Source: Ruminococcaceae bacterium UBA3215 (GTDB lineage Bacteria > Bacillota > Clostridia > Oscillospirales > Ruminococcaceae). From it: DNA of 64,000 bases. Location of the stretch: contig DEWH01000017.1 in assembly GCA_002363155.1 (NCBI GenBank), positions 63,463 to 127,462 of the forward strand. The letters run 5' to 3'. The translations under genes were made by a program, and so were the position numbers. The notes beneath the pieces are model-generated. The model was not told the origin of the DNA and searched no databases. It saw nothing but the letters and a program-made list of their open reading frames with translations. Positions 33,612 to 43,671 of this stretch are shown piece after piece (position 1 is the first letter of the stretch; each line of letters starts with the position of its first letter).

Positions 33612-34643
33612 TCATACTCTGTACTGAGGAAAAAACTGACTATTATCAATACCCCTCAGATTAACGAGATAATTATACTTTTCTGTACTGATAATCTTTT
33701 TCCCTATAAAGAAATGGTTTCTTTCACCTTTATAAAATGTTTTTTTATATCTTAGCAATGTGTCGTCTTTTGAACCAACACCACCGCCGAGAAGAAAAGA
33801 CTTATATCCGTTTTCATAGCCCCAAATAGCAGCATTATACATAATTAGATTGTTTGGTGCCAGAGCATTATATTCTTCCAAACTACCGGAAAGGTGAAAG
33901 TTCAAATGCTCGTTTGCAAAAATCATAATGGAAGCGGCAATTACATCCCCGTCTTTTTCGGCCCAAAAGATTTGGGAATTCTGAGTTAATTCATTCAATA
34001 CCGTTTCATAGAACGTCTGATCAAAATAGTAGTAATTAGCTGCCTTATTTCTGTCCATTGTAGCATTATATATTCGCTGGAACTCTACATATATTTCAGG
34101 AAAATTACCATGTTGCACATGGACACTATTTTTTATAGCTTTTCGAATCCTGTTACGATTTTCTGAAGTGAGTTTTTCCCAGATAACTTCTGGCGAAGAA
34201 AGATCCATGCGTACAACTTCTCCGAGACGGTCGATATCATAGAAGTTTCGACATGATTCATGATTCTTCACTAGAGGATGAAAACGAACAAATTCGCAAA
34301 TAATATTGTTAATTTCTAACCAGTCAAAATAGGTTTGAAACAATTTTTCGACGTTTTCACCTTCTATGAGCCAGCCTCCGTAACCATATGGGGTAGCAAT
34401 ATCGAAATAACAGTTTTCCTCCAAATTGCCTTTGAAAGGGGCTGATGTCGCTATATCACGCATCATCACAACATTAATTCCGCGTGTACTGCCGTCATCA
34501 TAGAAGAATAGAATCGGATCTCCATCACCATGAACCTGAAATGTTTTGACATAGCAACTCAGCCAGTAAACATCATAATCATGGAATGAGTGTACAATAG
34601 CATCCCACTTTTCAGTATCTTCAAGTGTATAAACGCTGAGCAC
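33612..34643 (-). CDS. FemAB/GNAT-like peptidyl- or acyltransferase
   Basis: A 343-residue protein of the double-GNAT FemAB type (Acetyltransf_6-like). The segments LTSENRNRIRKAIKNS near residue 165, SGSLEEYNALAPNNLIMYNA near 260 and LGGGVGSKDDTLLRYKK near 300 match the second-domain pattern of these enzymes. FemAB proteins transfer aminoacyl groups from tRNA to peptidoglycan; capsule versions are proposed to add amino acids or acyl groups. Start is a GTG with GAGGAT upstream. It sits next to a GNAT and an ATP-grasp ligase. Confidence 0.7.
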   Translation of the reverse strand: MLSVYTLEDTEKWDAIVHSFHDYDVYWLSCYVKTFQVHGDGDPILFFYDDGSTRGINVVMMRDIATSAPFKGNLEENCYFDIATPYGYGGWLIEGENVEKLFQTYFDWLEINNIICEFVRFHPLVKNHESCRNFYDIDRLGEVVRMDLSSPEVIWEKLTSENRNRIRKAIKNSVHVQHGNFPEIYVEFQRIYNATMDRNKAANYYYFDQTFYETVLNELTQNSQIFWAEKDGDVIAASIMIFANEHLNFHLSGSLEEYNALAPNNLIMYNAAIWGYENGYKSFLLGGGVGSKDDTLLRYKKTFYKGERNHFFIGKKIISTEKYNYLVNLRGIDNSQFFPQYRV

Positions 34644-34670
34644 TATTACATCCTCTCTTTCGTTTGGTTG

Positions 34671-35132
34671 CTACATAATATCCTTTCTGAATTGAATGCG
34701 TTCTTCCCTGTAACCATTAGATCTATAAAACCTAACAGCATCCGAACTATCTGCTTCGGCATGAAGGTACAAGGCAGGTAGGCCTAAATCTTTCGCTCTT
34801 TTTTCAATCAACGTAATTAGTGTTTTTCCGATTCCTCTGCTTCGGTATCCATCTTTCACGCTGCATTCATTAACATACATTCTAAGTTCTTCACGGAACT
34901 GATGCTGATATGCCCATATGTAGCCAATAATCTCTTTTTCCTCAAAAGCTCCATAAGCAATACAAGTATTTGTGGTTAGATGGGCAATCAGATCTCCTAT
35001 TTTTTCGAAAGCCTGATCGAAAGTATAGTGTTCAAGACAAGAACATGTCTGCATATTCCCATAATAGAACTGCGCTATTTCATTCCGGTATTGCTGAACA
35101 GTCTCAGCATTTAATTCTTCAAACCTCACCAT
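34671..35132 (-). CDS. GNAT N-acetyltransferase
   Basis: A 153-residue single GNAT domain. The acetyl-CoA pyrophosphate loop is RSRGIGKTLI near residue 97, followed by YLHAEADSSDAVRFYRSNGYR. It could acetylate an amino sugar or an amino acid group of the glycan. It lies 9 bases after the ATP-grasp gene and 27 before the FemAB-like gene on the same strand. The exact substrate is not visible. Confidence 0.85.
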   Translation of the reverse strand: MVRFEELNAETVQQYRNEIAQFYYGNMQTCSCLEHYTFDQAFEKIGDLIAHLTTNTCIAYGAFEEKEIIGYIWAYQHQFREELRMYVNECSVKDGYRSRGIGKTLITLIEKRAKDLGLPALYLHAEADSSDAVRFYRSNGYREERIQFRKDIM

Positions 35133-35141
35133 CTCTTACAC

Positions 35142-36350
35142 CTAACCGATGTCAATTTGAATCAAATCTTCAATTCGCATTGCCGCATACATTTGTTCCT
35201 CAGTATCATCGAAGTTCAGATCCACATAGCCAATATCAAAAGAACCATCATGGGCTTTTTCTATTTTATCCCCAATGACTGGATTAATCTGTGTTCGTAA
35301 GATGTGGGATGAGATGAAATCGTTAATTACCAGCCCGCTAAAAATCCCATCGATATGCGGATATAGCATATGGTGGATTATGTTGTTATTATTCTTTTGA
35401 CCATGTTGAAGACAATTCCAGTAATCATCGTCTCCCATCGCTGTTGTGACCAGCAAACGAGTCATGTCAATACCACACGATTCCTGAACATACTGTGGAA
35501 GATCGTTACCACCCTGTCTTGGGTTCAGTTCGATTAAAAACGGCTCATCATCCATAGTGAAGTACATTTCTATATTGTATTCTCCATGAACGATTCCTGC
35601 GGATCTGAATGCCTTTGTCAAAGATTCCTTTATCCGGTGAACTCTCCCCTCTTCCTCATGCAACGGGAAAACATAAGTCATGGGAATCATTGGTATATTC
35701 TGGCTTCGTACAGTATGAAAAAGTCCATCCCAAAGTATTTCTCCGTTATGAAGAAAGATTTCTCCCTCAATTACAGTTCGAGTAGGCATCGGTATGAGTT
35801 TTTCTGCAATCGCTTTCCCATTTCGGGATACAGTTCTTGCTACATTAATTGCTTCTCTTATCGCATCTTGATCATATGAATCCGTTATGGTGGCAACACT
35901 TCTCGTTCCTGAGCTTTGATCAGGCTTTATAATGATCGGATAAGAGAGCAATCCTTTATCGGTTAAAACCTGCTCTAAAGACGCATCATCCAAAAACTCC
36001 GGGGCAAATAAGCCTTCCTTTTTCTGTAAAGATCGAAAACCAGTTTTAGAGGATAAAGTTGCAACCGCGTTTTCAGGATTGCCAACCAACCCTAATTGAT
36101 TAACAATATACGCGACATCGCACATGGCATATTCTGAGTTAGCTACAATTCCATCAATGTGTCTACTTTTTGCAGCCGTTAGAAGACCATTCCTGTCTTT
36201 AGTACTCACCGGAAGGAATTCATCAGCTATAGATACTCCAGGGGCTAACGGATTAGTGTCGCAAACGACAGTATGATACTTCTCCTTTTTTGCCGCTTTG
36301 ATTAAAGGAATCTGAGATCTCCCTGCTCCGACTATCATGATAGTCTTCAT
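35142..36350 (-). CDS. ATP-grasp ligase, first of three
   Basis: A 402-residue ATP-grasp enzyme that joins a carboxylate to an amine, thiol or similar group. It has an N-terminal Rossmann-like MIVGAGRSQIPLIKAAK and IIKPDQSSGTRSVA near residue 145. FLIELNPRQGGNDLP near residue 280 is the metal-binding core. Its start overlaps the end of the glycosyltransferase gene. With the ligases at 48444 and 51791 it points to amide-linked substituents on the glycan. The substrate is unknown. Confidence 0.8.
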   Translation of the reverse strand: MKTIMIVGAGRSQIPLIKAAKKEKYHTVVCDTNPLAPGVSIADEFLPVSTKDRNGLLTAAKSRHIDGIVANSEYAMCDVAYIVNQLGLVGNPENAVATLSSKTGFRSLQKKEGLFAPEFLDDASLEQVLTDKGLLSYPIIIKPDQSSGTRSVATITDSYDQDAIREAINVARTVSRNGKAIAEKLIPMPTRTVIEGEIFLHNGEILWDGLFHTVRSQNIPMIPMTYVFPLHEEEGRVHRIKESLTKAFRSAGIVHGEYNIEMYFTMDDEPFLIELNPRQGGNDLPQYVQESCGIDMTRLLVTTAMGDDDYWNCLQHGQKNNNNIIHHMLYPHIDGIFSGLVINDFISSHILRTQINPVIGDKIEKAHDGSFDIGYVDLNFDDTEEQMYAAMRIEDLIQIDIG

Positions 36351-37351
36351 AAATAATATTCCTCATTGTCGCTTCTATGTCTCCGGTAAATCTGGTTTCC
36401 CGTATATAGGACTCTGAATAATATGGAACTTTTGCTTTTTGCACAGAGACATACGAACTTCGTATACCTTGGGTAAGCAGGGTCTTTCATGATTTCCTTA
36501 AAATGCATGTTATTAAACTGCTGCATCTCGTCCAACCAAACTTGTGCCTGTCGTCTTTCTTCTTTAGAACAGGCCCCAATCCAACGCCACATGCGACCGA
36601 TTGCTCCCATAGCCTGAGTGAGTGACAAACGATAGTACTCTTCCGAGATTGGGCTGAGATAATCAAATCGCTCTCGATACACCTGCCAATAATCCACATT
36701 GCTTTTAAGGGTATGGACTTTTGAAAGGCTGTTTTGACGATTTCGATAATGGAGCAAACAATCCGGAGTATAAACCATCTTTAGTGCCTTTTGCAGAAGA
36801 TGAGGCTTTATGAAATAATCTTCAAAACTTCTTCCCTCAGGGTAACGGACAGCTTGAAATAGATCAGCTTTAAACAGATTATTCCAAGAATCCTGACAGA
36901 TATTATGCTGTAAAAGATAAGTACGAAGGATATCATTTCCTTCAACCGTAAACATGGAAAGAGGTCCAGAAGATTCTTCTGTTTTGTCTTTGTATTCTTG
37001 ATAAAACCTACAGGTAACAATATCGGCATCTGTCTGTTTCGCTATGTTCAAAAGCTTTTCATACATATCCGGCTCGATCCAATCGTCACTGTCCACAAAG
37101 CCGATATATTCACCATGTGTGTGGTCAAGTCCAACATTTCTTGCCGCAGAAAGGCCATGATTCACTGTGTGAAAAACCTGAATTCTATGGTCTTGCGTTG
37201 CGTAACGGTCACAGATCTCACCACAATGGTCTGTTGAACCATCGTCTACGATCAGAACCTCCATATCACTATAAGTCTGAGCAAGGATGCTATCCAAACA
37301 TTTCCCCAAATATCGTTCTACATTGTAGACTGGAACAATGACTGATATCAT
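36347..37351 (-). CDS. Glycosyltransferase family 2
   Basis: A 334-residue GT-A inverting glycosyltransferase. The N-terminus SVIVPVYNVERYLGKCLDSI, the VDDGSTDHCGEICD stretch and FVDSDDWIEPDMYEKL (DxD near residue 88) are clear. The C-terminal region from about 230 is family-variable and likely sets the acceptor. It is cytoplasmic, with no membrane segment. It lies between the UDP-GlcNAc 2-epimerase gene and the ATP-grasp gene in the polysaccharide operon. Confidence 0.92.
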   Translation of the reverse strand: MISVIVPVYNVERYLGKCLDSILAQTYSDMEVLIVDDGSTDHCGEICDRYATQDHRIQVFHTVNHGLSAARNVGLDHTHGEYIGFVDSDDWIEPDMYEKLLNIAKQTDADIVTCRFYQEYKDKTEESSGPLSMFTVEGNDILRTYLLQHNICQDSWNNLFKADLFQAVRYPEGRSFEDYFIKPHLLQKALKMVYTPDCLLHYRNRQNSLSKVHTLKSNVDYWQVYRERFDYLSPISEEYYRLSLTQAMGAIGRMWRWIGACSKEERRQAQVWLDEMQQFNNMHFKEIMKDPAYPRYTKFVCLCAKSKSSILFRVLYTGNQIYRRHRSDNEEYYL

Positions 37352-37364
37352 TAGCTAGAGGCTC

Positions 37365-38558
37365 CTATTCGCTTTTCCGCCACACCATCTTGTTGACCAC
37401 ACCGACATACCCTTGGATTATCCGGACCACCTTCATGGAAACAGTCTCATCCACATAGTCGGGGCACGCCTTTCCAAGAACACCCTTTTGCTTCATCTCG
37501 ATAGCCATGGAGGTCGCCTGAAGCAGTTCATCAGTCGTGATTCCAGCAAGAATGAAATCTCCTGCTTCCAATGCTTCCGGACGTTCGGTGCTTGTGCGAA
37601 TGCACACAGCAGCAATCGGGTGACCAATGGAGAGATAGAAAGAGCTTTCCTCTGGCAATGTACCTGAATCAGACACGATGGCAAGCGCGTTCATCTGCAG
37701 CTTGTTGTAGTCATTGAATCCAAGTGGCTCGTTCACCCGTACCCTTGGATCCAGTTTAAAGCCGGTCGCTTCCAATCTCTTCTTGCTCCTCGGATGGCAG
37801 GAGTAAAGGATCGGCATATCATACTTTTCCGCCAGAGCATTGATCGCAGTGAAAAGAGAGGTGAAGTTTTTCTCTGTATCGATATTCTCCTCACGATGAG
37901 CTGAGAGCAGGATGTACTTGTTGGGTTGAAGCCCAAGCCTCTCCAGGACATCGGATGCTTCAATCTTCTCCAGATTCATCCGCAGTACTTCGGCCATCGG
38001 GGACCCGGTCATATATGTCCGTTCCTTCGGAAGACCTGTATCAGCAAGGTACTTACGGGCAAACTCTGAATAGCAGAGATTCACATCGGAGATCACATCC
38101 ACGATGCGCCTGTTGGTCTCCTCTGGTAAGCACTCATCCTTGCATCGGTTTCCGGCTTCCATATGGAAGAGAGGGATGTGAAGGCGCTTCGCGGAGATCG
38201 CAGAGAGGCAAGAATTCGTGTCACCGAGAACCAGATATCCATCGGGCTTCAGTTCGGATAGAAGCTCGTAGCTCCTACCTAAGATATTTCCACAGGTGAC
38301 TCCTAGATTCTCACCTACGACCGGCACAAGAATATCCGGGCCAATCTCTCCGTTAGCATTGTACAGCTCAAAATCTTCCCAGAACACAGTGCTCAGGTTC
38401 GGATCCCAGTTCTGGTTGTAGTAAACGATGCAAGTGTCGAAATATTCACGGCATCTTTTCATCACAGCAGCCAGCCGGATGATCTCAGGTCTGGTGCCGC
38501 AGCCGATCATGATCTTAAGCCTGCCATCGTTTTTCCATTTGAATTTATGCTCTACCAT
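37365..38558 (-). CDS. UDP-GlcNAc 2-epimerase (WecB/CapG/FnlC type)
   Basis: A 397-residue member of the UDP-GlcNAc 2-epimerase family. MIGCGTRPEIIRLAAV near the N-terminus, HMEAGNRCKDECLPEETNR near residue 132 and LSAHREENID near residue 217 are the conserved blocks. Next to the CapE/FnlA-like gene it most likely acts as the C-2 epimerase of the UDP-L-FucNAc pathway rather than in ManNAc synthesis, but either is possible because a UDP-HexNAc dehydrogenase is also encoded. Confidence 0.88.
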   Translation of the reverse strand: MVEHKFKWKNDGRLKIMIGCGTRPEIIRLAAVMKRCREYFDTCIVYYNQNWDPNLSTVFWEDFELYNANGEIGPDILVPVVGENLGVTCGNILGRSYELLSELKPDGYLVLGDTNSCLSAISAKRLHIPLFHMEAGNRCKDECLPEETNRRIVDVISDVNLCYSEFARKYLADTGLPKERTYMTGSPMAEVLRMNLEKIEASDVLERLGLQPNKYILLSAHREENIDTEKNFTSLFTAINALAEKYDMPILYSCHPRSKKRLEATGFKLDPRVRVNEPLGFNDYNKLQMNALAIVSDSGTLPEESSFYLSIGHPIAAVCIRTSTERPEALEAGDFILAGITTDELLQATSMAIEMKQKGVLGKACPDYVDETVSMKVVRIIQGYVGVVNKMVWRKSE

Positions 38559-38561
38559 TGC

Positions 38562-39629
38562 TTACGCCTCCACCGCATGAGGACGGCCTTCGAGTTCTTC
38601 CTTTACATAATCGGTAGCCATAATTTTCTTTACAACGCCGTCTATATCAAGTCTTGTGGTATTATGGCTTGTATATGCTTCATCACTTTCTGTCAGGACA
38701 TTTCCCTCGACATAGAACTTATCGTAGTTCAAGGATCTGCCGTCGGGAGCTATTCTGAAATAATGTCCCATATCTGTTGAGCGTAGTCGTTCTTCTCTGG
38801 TCATCAGAGTCTCATAGAGCTTTTCACCGTGTCTTGTGCCTATTATCTTCTTTTCCGTTTCTCCGAATACCTTCATTACGCCATCCGCAAGATCGCCTAT
38901 AGTGCTTGCATCAGCTTTCTGGATGAACAGATCACCGGGTTCGGCGTGTTCAAAAGCAAATGCCACAAGATCAACAGCCTCATCGAGATTCATGAGGAAG
39001 CGTGTCATGTTAGGATCGGTTATTGTGATCGGAGCTTTTCTCTTGATCTGATCAATGAAAAGCGGGATGACGGAGCCACGAGAACACATGACATTGCCAT
39101 ACCTTGTACAGCATAATACAGTCCCCGATCGGTCATAAGCTACCTGAGCTCTTGCGCTTACTATCTTTTCGGCAACAGCCTTGGTCATTCCCATAGAGTT
39201 TATCGGATATGCTGCTTTGTCGGTTGATAAGAACACAACTCGCTCGACCTTGTTTTCAACTGCAGCAGTGATCACATTATCAGTACCTATTACGTTTGTT
39301 CTTACAGCTTCCATAGGGAAAAACTCGCAGCTTGGAACTTCTTTCAGCGCTGCTGCGTGGAAGACATAATTGGCTCCGTACATGACATCACGTACGGAAT
39401 TGATATCTCTGACATCACCTATGTAGAACTTGACTTTTGATGCGTATTCAGGATGTTTTGCCTGAAGTGTGTGTCTCATCCAGTCTTGTTTCTTCTCATC
39501 GCGGCTGATGATCCTGATTTCTCCGATATCTGTTGTGAGGAAGTGTTTGAGAACTGTGGAACCGAATGAACCTGTTCCACCTGTTATAACTAAGGTTTTC
39601 CCTTTGAAAGCTTCTGTGATATTGTGCAT
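38562..39629 (-). CDS. CapE/FnlA-type UDP-GlcNAc 4,6-dehydratase/5-epimerase
   Basis: First step of UDP-L-FucNAc synthesis. From the ATG at 39629 the product is 355 residues; AAGGAG lies 9 bases upstream, whereas a GTG seven codons earlier has the site within its own coding part. The N-terminus TLVITGGTGSFGSTVL binds NAD(P). STDKAAYPINSMGMTKA near residue 130 is the altered S-M-K active site of the 4,6-dehydratase group. It is followed by the CapG/FnlC-like gene at 3 bases. Confidence 0.9.
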   Translation of the reverse strand: MHNITEAFKGKTLVITGGTGSFGSTVLKHFLTTDIGEIRIISRDEKKQDWMRHTLQAKHPEYASKVKFYIGDVRDINSVRDVMYGANYVFHAAALKEVPSCEFFPMEAVRTNVIGTDNVITAAVENKVERVVFLSTDKAAYPINSMGMTKAVAEKIVSARAQVAYDRSGTVLCCTRYGNVMCSRGSVIPLFIDQIKRKAPITITDPNMTRFLMNLDEAVDLVAFAFEHAEPGDLFIQKADASTIGDLADGVMKVFGETEKKIIGTRHGEKLYETLMTREERLRSTDMGHYFRIAPDGRSLNYDKFYVEGNVLTESDEAYTSHNTTRLDIDGVVKKIMATDYVKEELEGRPHAVEA

Positions 39630-39737
39630 GGGAATTTTCTCCTTTTCCACAGCCCTGAGGGCTAGTATTGTTGCAGCTCCGATTTAGGGCTGAGGTTAGC
39701 TTTTCGTGATATTTTCCAGCATATTACTATCAGATAA

Positions 39738-41514
39738 TCATTTGTGCATATCCAAAATCATCTCAATATCAAGTATTCTTGAATAGTACCGTGCTCCTGC
39801 TTGTGTTAAATGTCGACAATCCTGGCTGATAAATTTATTGTCGTCAGTAAATACCCTAACACGAGTCTCGTCTACCATTACTGGAGACATCATATCAACA
39901 AAACCTTTAGCTGGAACTTTCTTCATTTTGTTATTAAAAGTGATGATTGCCTGGTCAATTTCTATGCTCTGCTTAAAGTAATCATCTGAATTACGATGTG
40001 CATAGATAATGCCGTTTGATGTCCCAAATGATTTGCTACTTATAATAAATAAACGATCGCTGGGTAATGATTTGGGGACTTGTTCCACTCCGCCTCCTGT
40101 AGCAAAAAAAACATAATCTGCATCTTCAATTCTCTTTAAATATGAACTCAGTTCGCTTTCGCTACTATCTCCAGTGAAATAAAGATAGCTGATTTCCAGT
40201 TCATCTTTAGAATCCCACTCATATAATATATTTGCCCAATCTCTCCCAAAACTGTTTCCAATTACCAAAATCTTCCTCTTCTTGATACTTTCATCGAAAT
40301 CATTATCCCAGGCATAAGGTCTATCACAATATTCCGCGTGCATACCTTTACGCACATTATCCCTATATACATCTAACTCGGGAACATCACGAACAACGCC
40401 AGCATTGCGATAAATCAAGAATGAAGTTCCACACAAAAGAAACATAAATATTCCAGTGACTACAACCGCTACAGTCTCTTTTCCTTTCTTTCCGATTATC
40501 TTCCCCAAAGGAACTTCAATAAATCTGTAAGAAAATAATGATATCACCATTGTCAGCGCCGCAAAAGATAGGAATGATACCACATTCTGTTTTGGAAACA
40601 ATGAATAGAAGAGAAAAGCAACAATTATTTGATGCCAAATGTATATACTATAGCTTCTCTTTCCTATCACAGCACCAACGTTCATCAACTTCCCTACGAA
40701 TCCATTTTGCTCTTGCTCTTCAGTCGCCACAATGTAAATTAGAATTCCAATTACCGTACAAATCAACATTATGCTTCCTGATAGAATCTCCCATCGAGTG
40801 CAGAGAAGGAAAAGCAGAATAAAGAAACCACCCCATCCCAATATACTCTTACATTTTGCAGTCATCCTAGGCTTAAAAAGGAGCAAGATACCCCCAGCGG
40901 TAATTTCAAAAAGTCGAAACGGCAAATAATAAAATTTCCAAGCAGTTGAAAATTGTGGCATGAGGAACAATGCAAAGGATACCATCGTTAGACCTATGAT
41001 GCCTATTTTTATTCCTCTTGTAGAGTTTTTCGTTAACTTTACCAGAATCATAAATATTAACGGGAGAACAATATATGCTTGCATCAAAAGTCCAACATAC
41101 CATAGATGCATCAAAGGCTTGTACAGATTTACAATGTCCCAATAATTCTTTGTAGTTATACACTGTAGGATATTATTAGCAAAAACCGATGACGCTATGG
41201 CTGATTCAGCAAGGTTCTCATAATCATCTGGAAGCATCAAGAAGTATCCGCCACAAACAGATATTATTGAGCCTAGTATAACAAGTGGCCAAAGACGAAT
41301 AATCTTTCTAAATATAAAGTTCCAGTAATTGAATGTTCCTTCCTTGAACTGCTTCATTAAACTTCTGATAAGAAGAAATCCGCCTACCACAAAAAAGATA
41401 TCTACACCTAGATATCCATATGGTAAAATACCCCCCCCCGAAATGGTAGAGGACAACTGCAATGATTGCAAGGCCTTTGATGGCATCTATTGCGGAGTTC
41501 CTCTTTTCTTTCAT
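39738..41514 (-). pseudogene. Acyltransferase 3 - SGNH protein, frameshifted at a poly-G tract
   Basis: A membrane O-acetyltransferase of the OafA/OatA type. The true N-terminus (MKEKRNSAIDAIKGLAII from the ATG at 41514) lies in one frame, and the rest, from ILPYGYLGVDIFFV on, in another. The switch is exactly at nine G residues (41431-41439, minus strand). With eight G residues the two parts would join as YHFGGGILPYG, a standard acyltransferase 3 start, giving about 591 residues. The main part has about ten membrane helices. A C-terminal SGNH-like domain begins with ILVIGNSFGRD near residue 430. The current state is OFF unless the tract is misread. A translation start within the second frame at 41486 has no ribosome binding site. 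Confidence 0.85.
41431..41439. repeat. Homopolymer of nine C (nine G on the coding strand)
   Basis: The tract lies 75 bases after the acyltransferase start codon and carries the frame change. Tracts of this type change length by slipped-strand mispairing. Confidence 0.85.
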
Positions 41515-41688
41515 CTTATTTTCCCCTCTCAAGAACATCTCTGTAGTAAAAACTACAATTTACAGAATATCATATCTATCATTCTAGGTAGTCTATTCTG
41601 CAGAGTCTCTTAACATTAATCAAACACATTGCGCTAATTTAGCAAAGTGATCTTTTATTATCATGTGCTGAAATTGCCAAGCGAAAAA

Positions 41689-43011
41689 TTACAATCTCCA
41701 CCACAGCATCCCTGTTTCCTTTAGATCTTCAATTCTATAAAGCCCCTTTACATCTATAAGAACCTTTTGAGCGTCCGGTACATCCTTAAATAATGCTTTG
41801 ATTTCTTCTAACCCGAGTGCCTTGAACTCATTATGTGCAACAGCCACAATCACACAATCTGCATCAGAGACATCTTCAATCTTAGTCAACGTCACACCAT
41901 ATTCATGCATTGCATCACGCTCTGAAGCCCACGGATCAACTACAATTGGCTTAATACCATAATTATTTAGATGCTTAATAATATCATCAACCTTGCTATT
42001 CCTTGTATCCGGGCAGTTTTCCTTAAAAGTCAGGCCAAGGATAACAACTTTACTTTTCTTGGGAGCCTGTCCCGCTTCAATCATTTTCTTTATTGCTGCA
42101 TCAGCTACATAAGCACCCATGGAGTCATTCACAATACGCCCATTAAGGATAATCTGACTGTGATACCCCAACTTCTCGGCTTCATAAGTGAAGTAATAAG
42201 GATCCACCCCGATGCAATGGCCTCCCACAAGGCCAGGTCGAAAACCTAGTGCGTTCCATTTTGTATTCATACCATCTACAACTTCATTAGTATCAATATC
42301 CATTCGGTCAAATACCATAGCTAATTCATTCATAAATGCAATGTTGATATCACGCTGGCTGTTCTCCACAACCTTGACTGCCTCTGCCGTTCGTAAATTA
42401 GAAACGGGATGGGTTCCGACCTCTATAACTAAATCGTATACTGCCTTTATTTCATCAAGAGATTCTGAATCAATTCCCGATACAATCTTTTGAATATTCT
42501 CTAAACGATGAACCTTATCGCCGGGATTAATACGCTCTGGGCTATATCCTACTTTGAAGTCCGCACCACACTTCAGTCCAGATTCCTTCTCCAAAATTGG
42601 TATGCAAACATCTTCTGTGCAACCAGGATAAACCGTAGATTCATAAACTACAATAGAACCAGGTACCAAATTACGACCAACAATCTCAGAAGCTCCAATA
42701 ACAGGCGTAAGGTCCGGGGTATGATCGGTATTCACAGGAGTAGGAACGGCGACTATAATAAACTTTGCCTTCTTCAATTCTGTTTCATCAGAAGTGAAAT
42801 GTATCTTCGTATTCTTTATTTCTTCGTCTCCAACCTCTTTAGTAGGATCAACTCCGTTTCTGTAGAGTTCAATCTTTTCTTTGTTTAAATCAAACCCAAT
42901 AACATCGAGGCCTTTTTTTGCAAAAGCGTGTGCAATCGGCATTCCAACATAGCCAAGGCCAACAAGGGCTAACCTTTCGGATCTGTCAATCAGGCTATTA
43001 TACAGTTTCAT
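41689..43011 (-). CDS. UDP-N-acetylhexosamine 6-dehydrogenase (TviB/WecC type)
   Basis: Oxidises C-6 of a UDP-HexNAc to the uronic acid, using two NAD. The 440-residue protein shows LALVGLGYVGMPIAHAF near residue 14, YESTVYPGCTED near 125 and GFRPGLVGGHCIGVDPYY near 257. The catalytic Cys lies in TFKENCPDTRN near residue 337. The sequence resembles the TviB/WbpO branch that makes GalNAcA, though ManNAcA is possible. A carboxylate-bearing sugar is the expected acceptor for the amide-forming ligases of this locus. Confidence 0.92.
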   Translation of the reverse strand: MKLYNSLIDRSERLALVGLGYVGMPIAHAFAKKGLDVIGFDLNKEKIELYRNGVDPTKEVGDEEIKNTKIHFTSDETELKKAKFIIVAVPTPVNTDHTPDLTPVIGASEIVGRNLVPGSIVVYESTVYPGCTEDVCIPILEKESGLKCGADFKVGYSPERINPGDKVHRLENIQKIVSGIDSESLDEIKAVYDLVIEVGTHPVSNLRTAEAVKVVENSQRDINIAFMNELAMVFDRMDIDTNEVVDGMNTKWNALGFRPGLVGGHCIGVDPYYFTYEAEKLGYHSQIILNGRIVNDSMGAYVADAAIKKMIEAGQAPKKSKVVILGLTFKENCPDTRNSKVDDIIKHLNNYGIKPIVVDPWASERDAMHEYGVTLTKIEDVSDADCVIVAVAHNEFKALGLEEIKALFKDVPDAQKVLIDVKGLYRIEDLKETGMLWWRL

Positions 43012-43015
43012 GTTC

Positions 43016-43600
43016 TTAAATCTCCTTATCGTTTAGATTGATTGTTTTTTCTAATTCTTTTACAGCGCGGCACGCTGTAACAAAATCATGTTCCCACCAT
43101 TCAGAATTCAAGATTTTAGATCGGATGTCTTCAGAAAATCTGTACCTAATTACTTTAGCAGGAATTCCTACTGCAATAGCAAATGGTGGAACATCTTTTG
43201 TAACTACTGCATTCGCACCTATTACTGCACCTGTTCCGATATGTACTCCCTGCATTACAATAGCATTTGCCCCTATCCAAACATCATGATCTATCAGAGC
43301 TTTTTTGACATTAAGCGAATACCCGATATTTGTTTTGCTTATTCTTTGGTATGTTGTAATGTATTCTATAGAATGTTGACTTTGTGCAAGCTTCACATCC
43401 GGACCAAAAGAACAATAGTTACCTATTTCAGCATTCCCTATCATACATCTATCTCCAAAATAATTATAATTTCCGATAACAGATGCAGAGGTTGCTGACA
43501 CTTGAGGGCGAAAATGGTTTCCTTTACCGACTTTCCCAAGTACAACGCGCCTATAACGTATACATTGAGTGATCTTTTGGATTTTAGCAAGTATATCCAA
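43016..43600 (-). CDS. CatB-type hexapeptide O-acetyltransferase
   Basis: A 194-residue left-handed beta-helix acetyltransferase of the xenobiotic/CatB type. Hexapeptide-like repeats include IGNYNYFGDRCMIGNAEIGN and GTGAVIGANAVVTKDVPP. HSIEY near residue 77 supplies the likely catalytic His. It follows the dehydrogenase gene in the same operon and may acetylate a sugar precursor or an amino sugar. It is independent of the disrupted membrane acyltransferase. Confidence 0.88.
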   Translation of the reverse strand: MDILAKIQKITQCIRYRRVVLGKVGKGNHFRPQVSATSASVIGNYNYFGDRCMIGNAEIGNYCSFGPDVKLAQSQHSIEYITTYQRISKTNIGYSLNVKKALIDHDVWIGANAIVMQGVHIGTGAVIGANAVVTKDVPPFAIAVGIPAKVIRYRFSEDIRSKILNSEWWEHDFVTACRAVKELEKTINLNDKEI

Positions 43601-43671
43601 GATTTTCCCCCTATCTCTATTCGTATTCGCTTGAATGTATCATATCATTCTTGTATGATGAATATGTTAGT

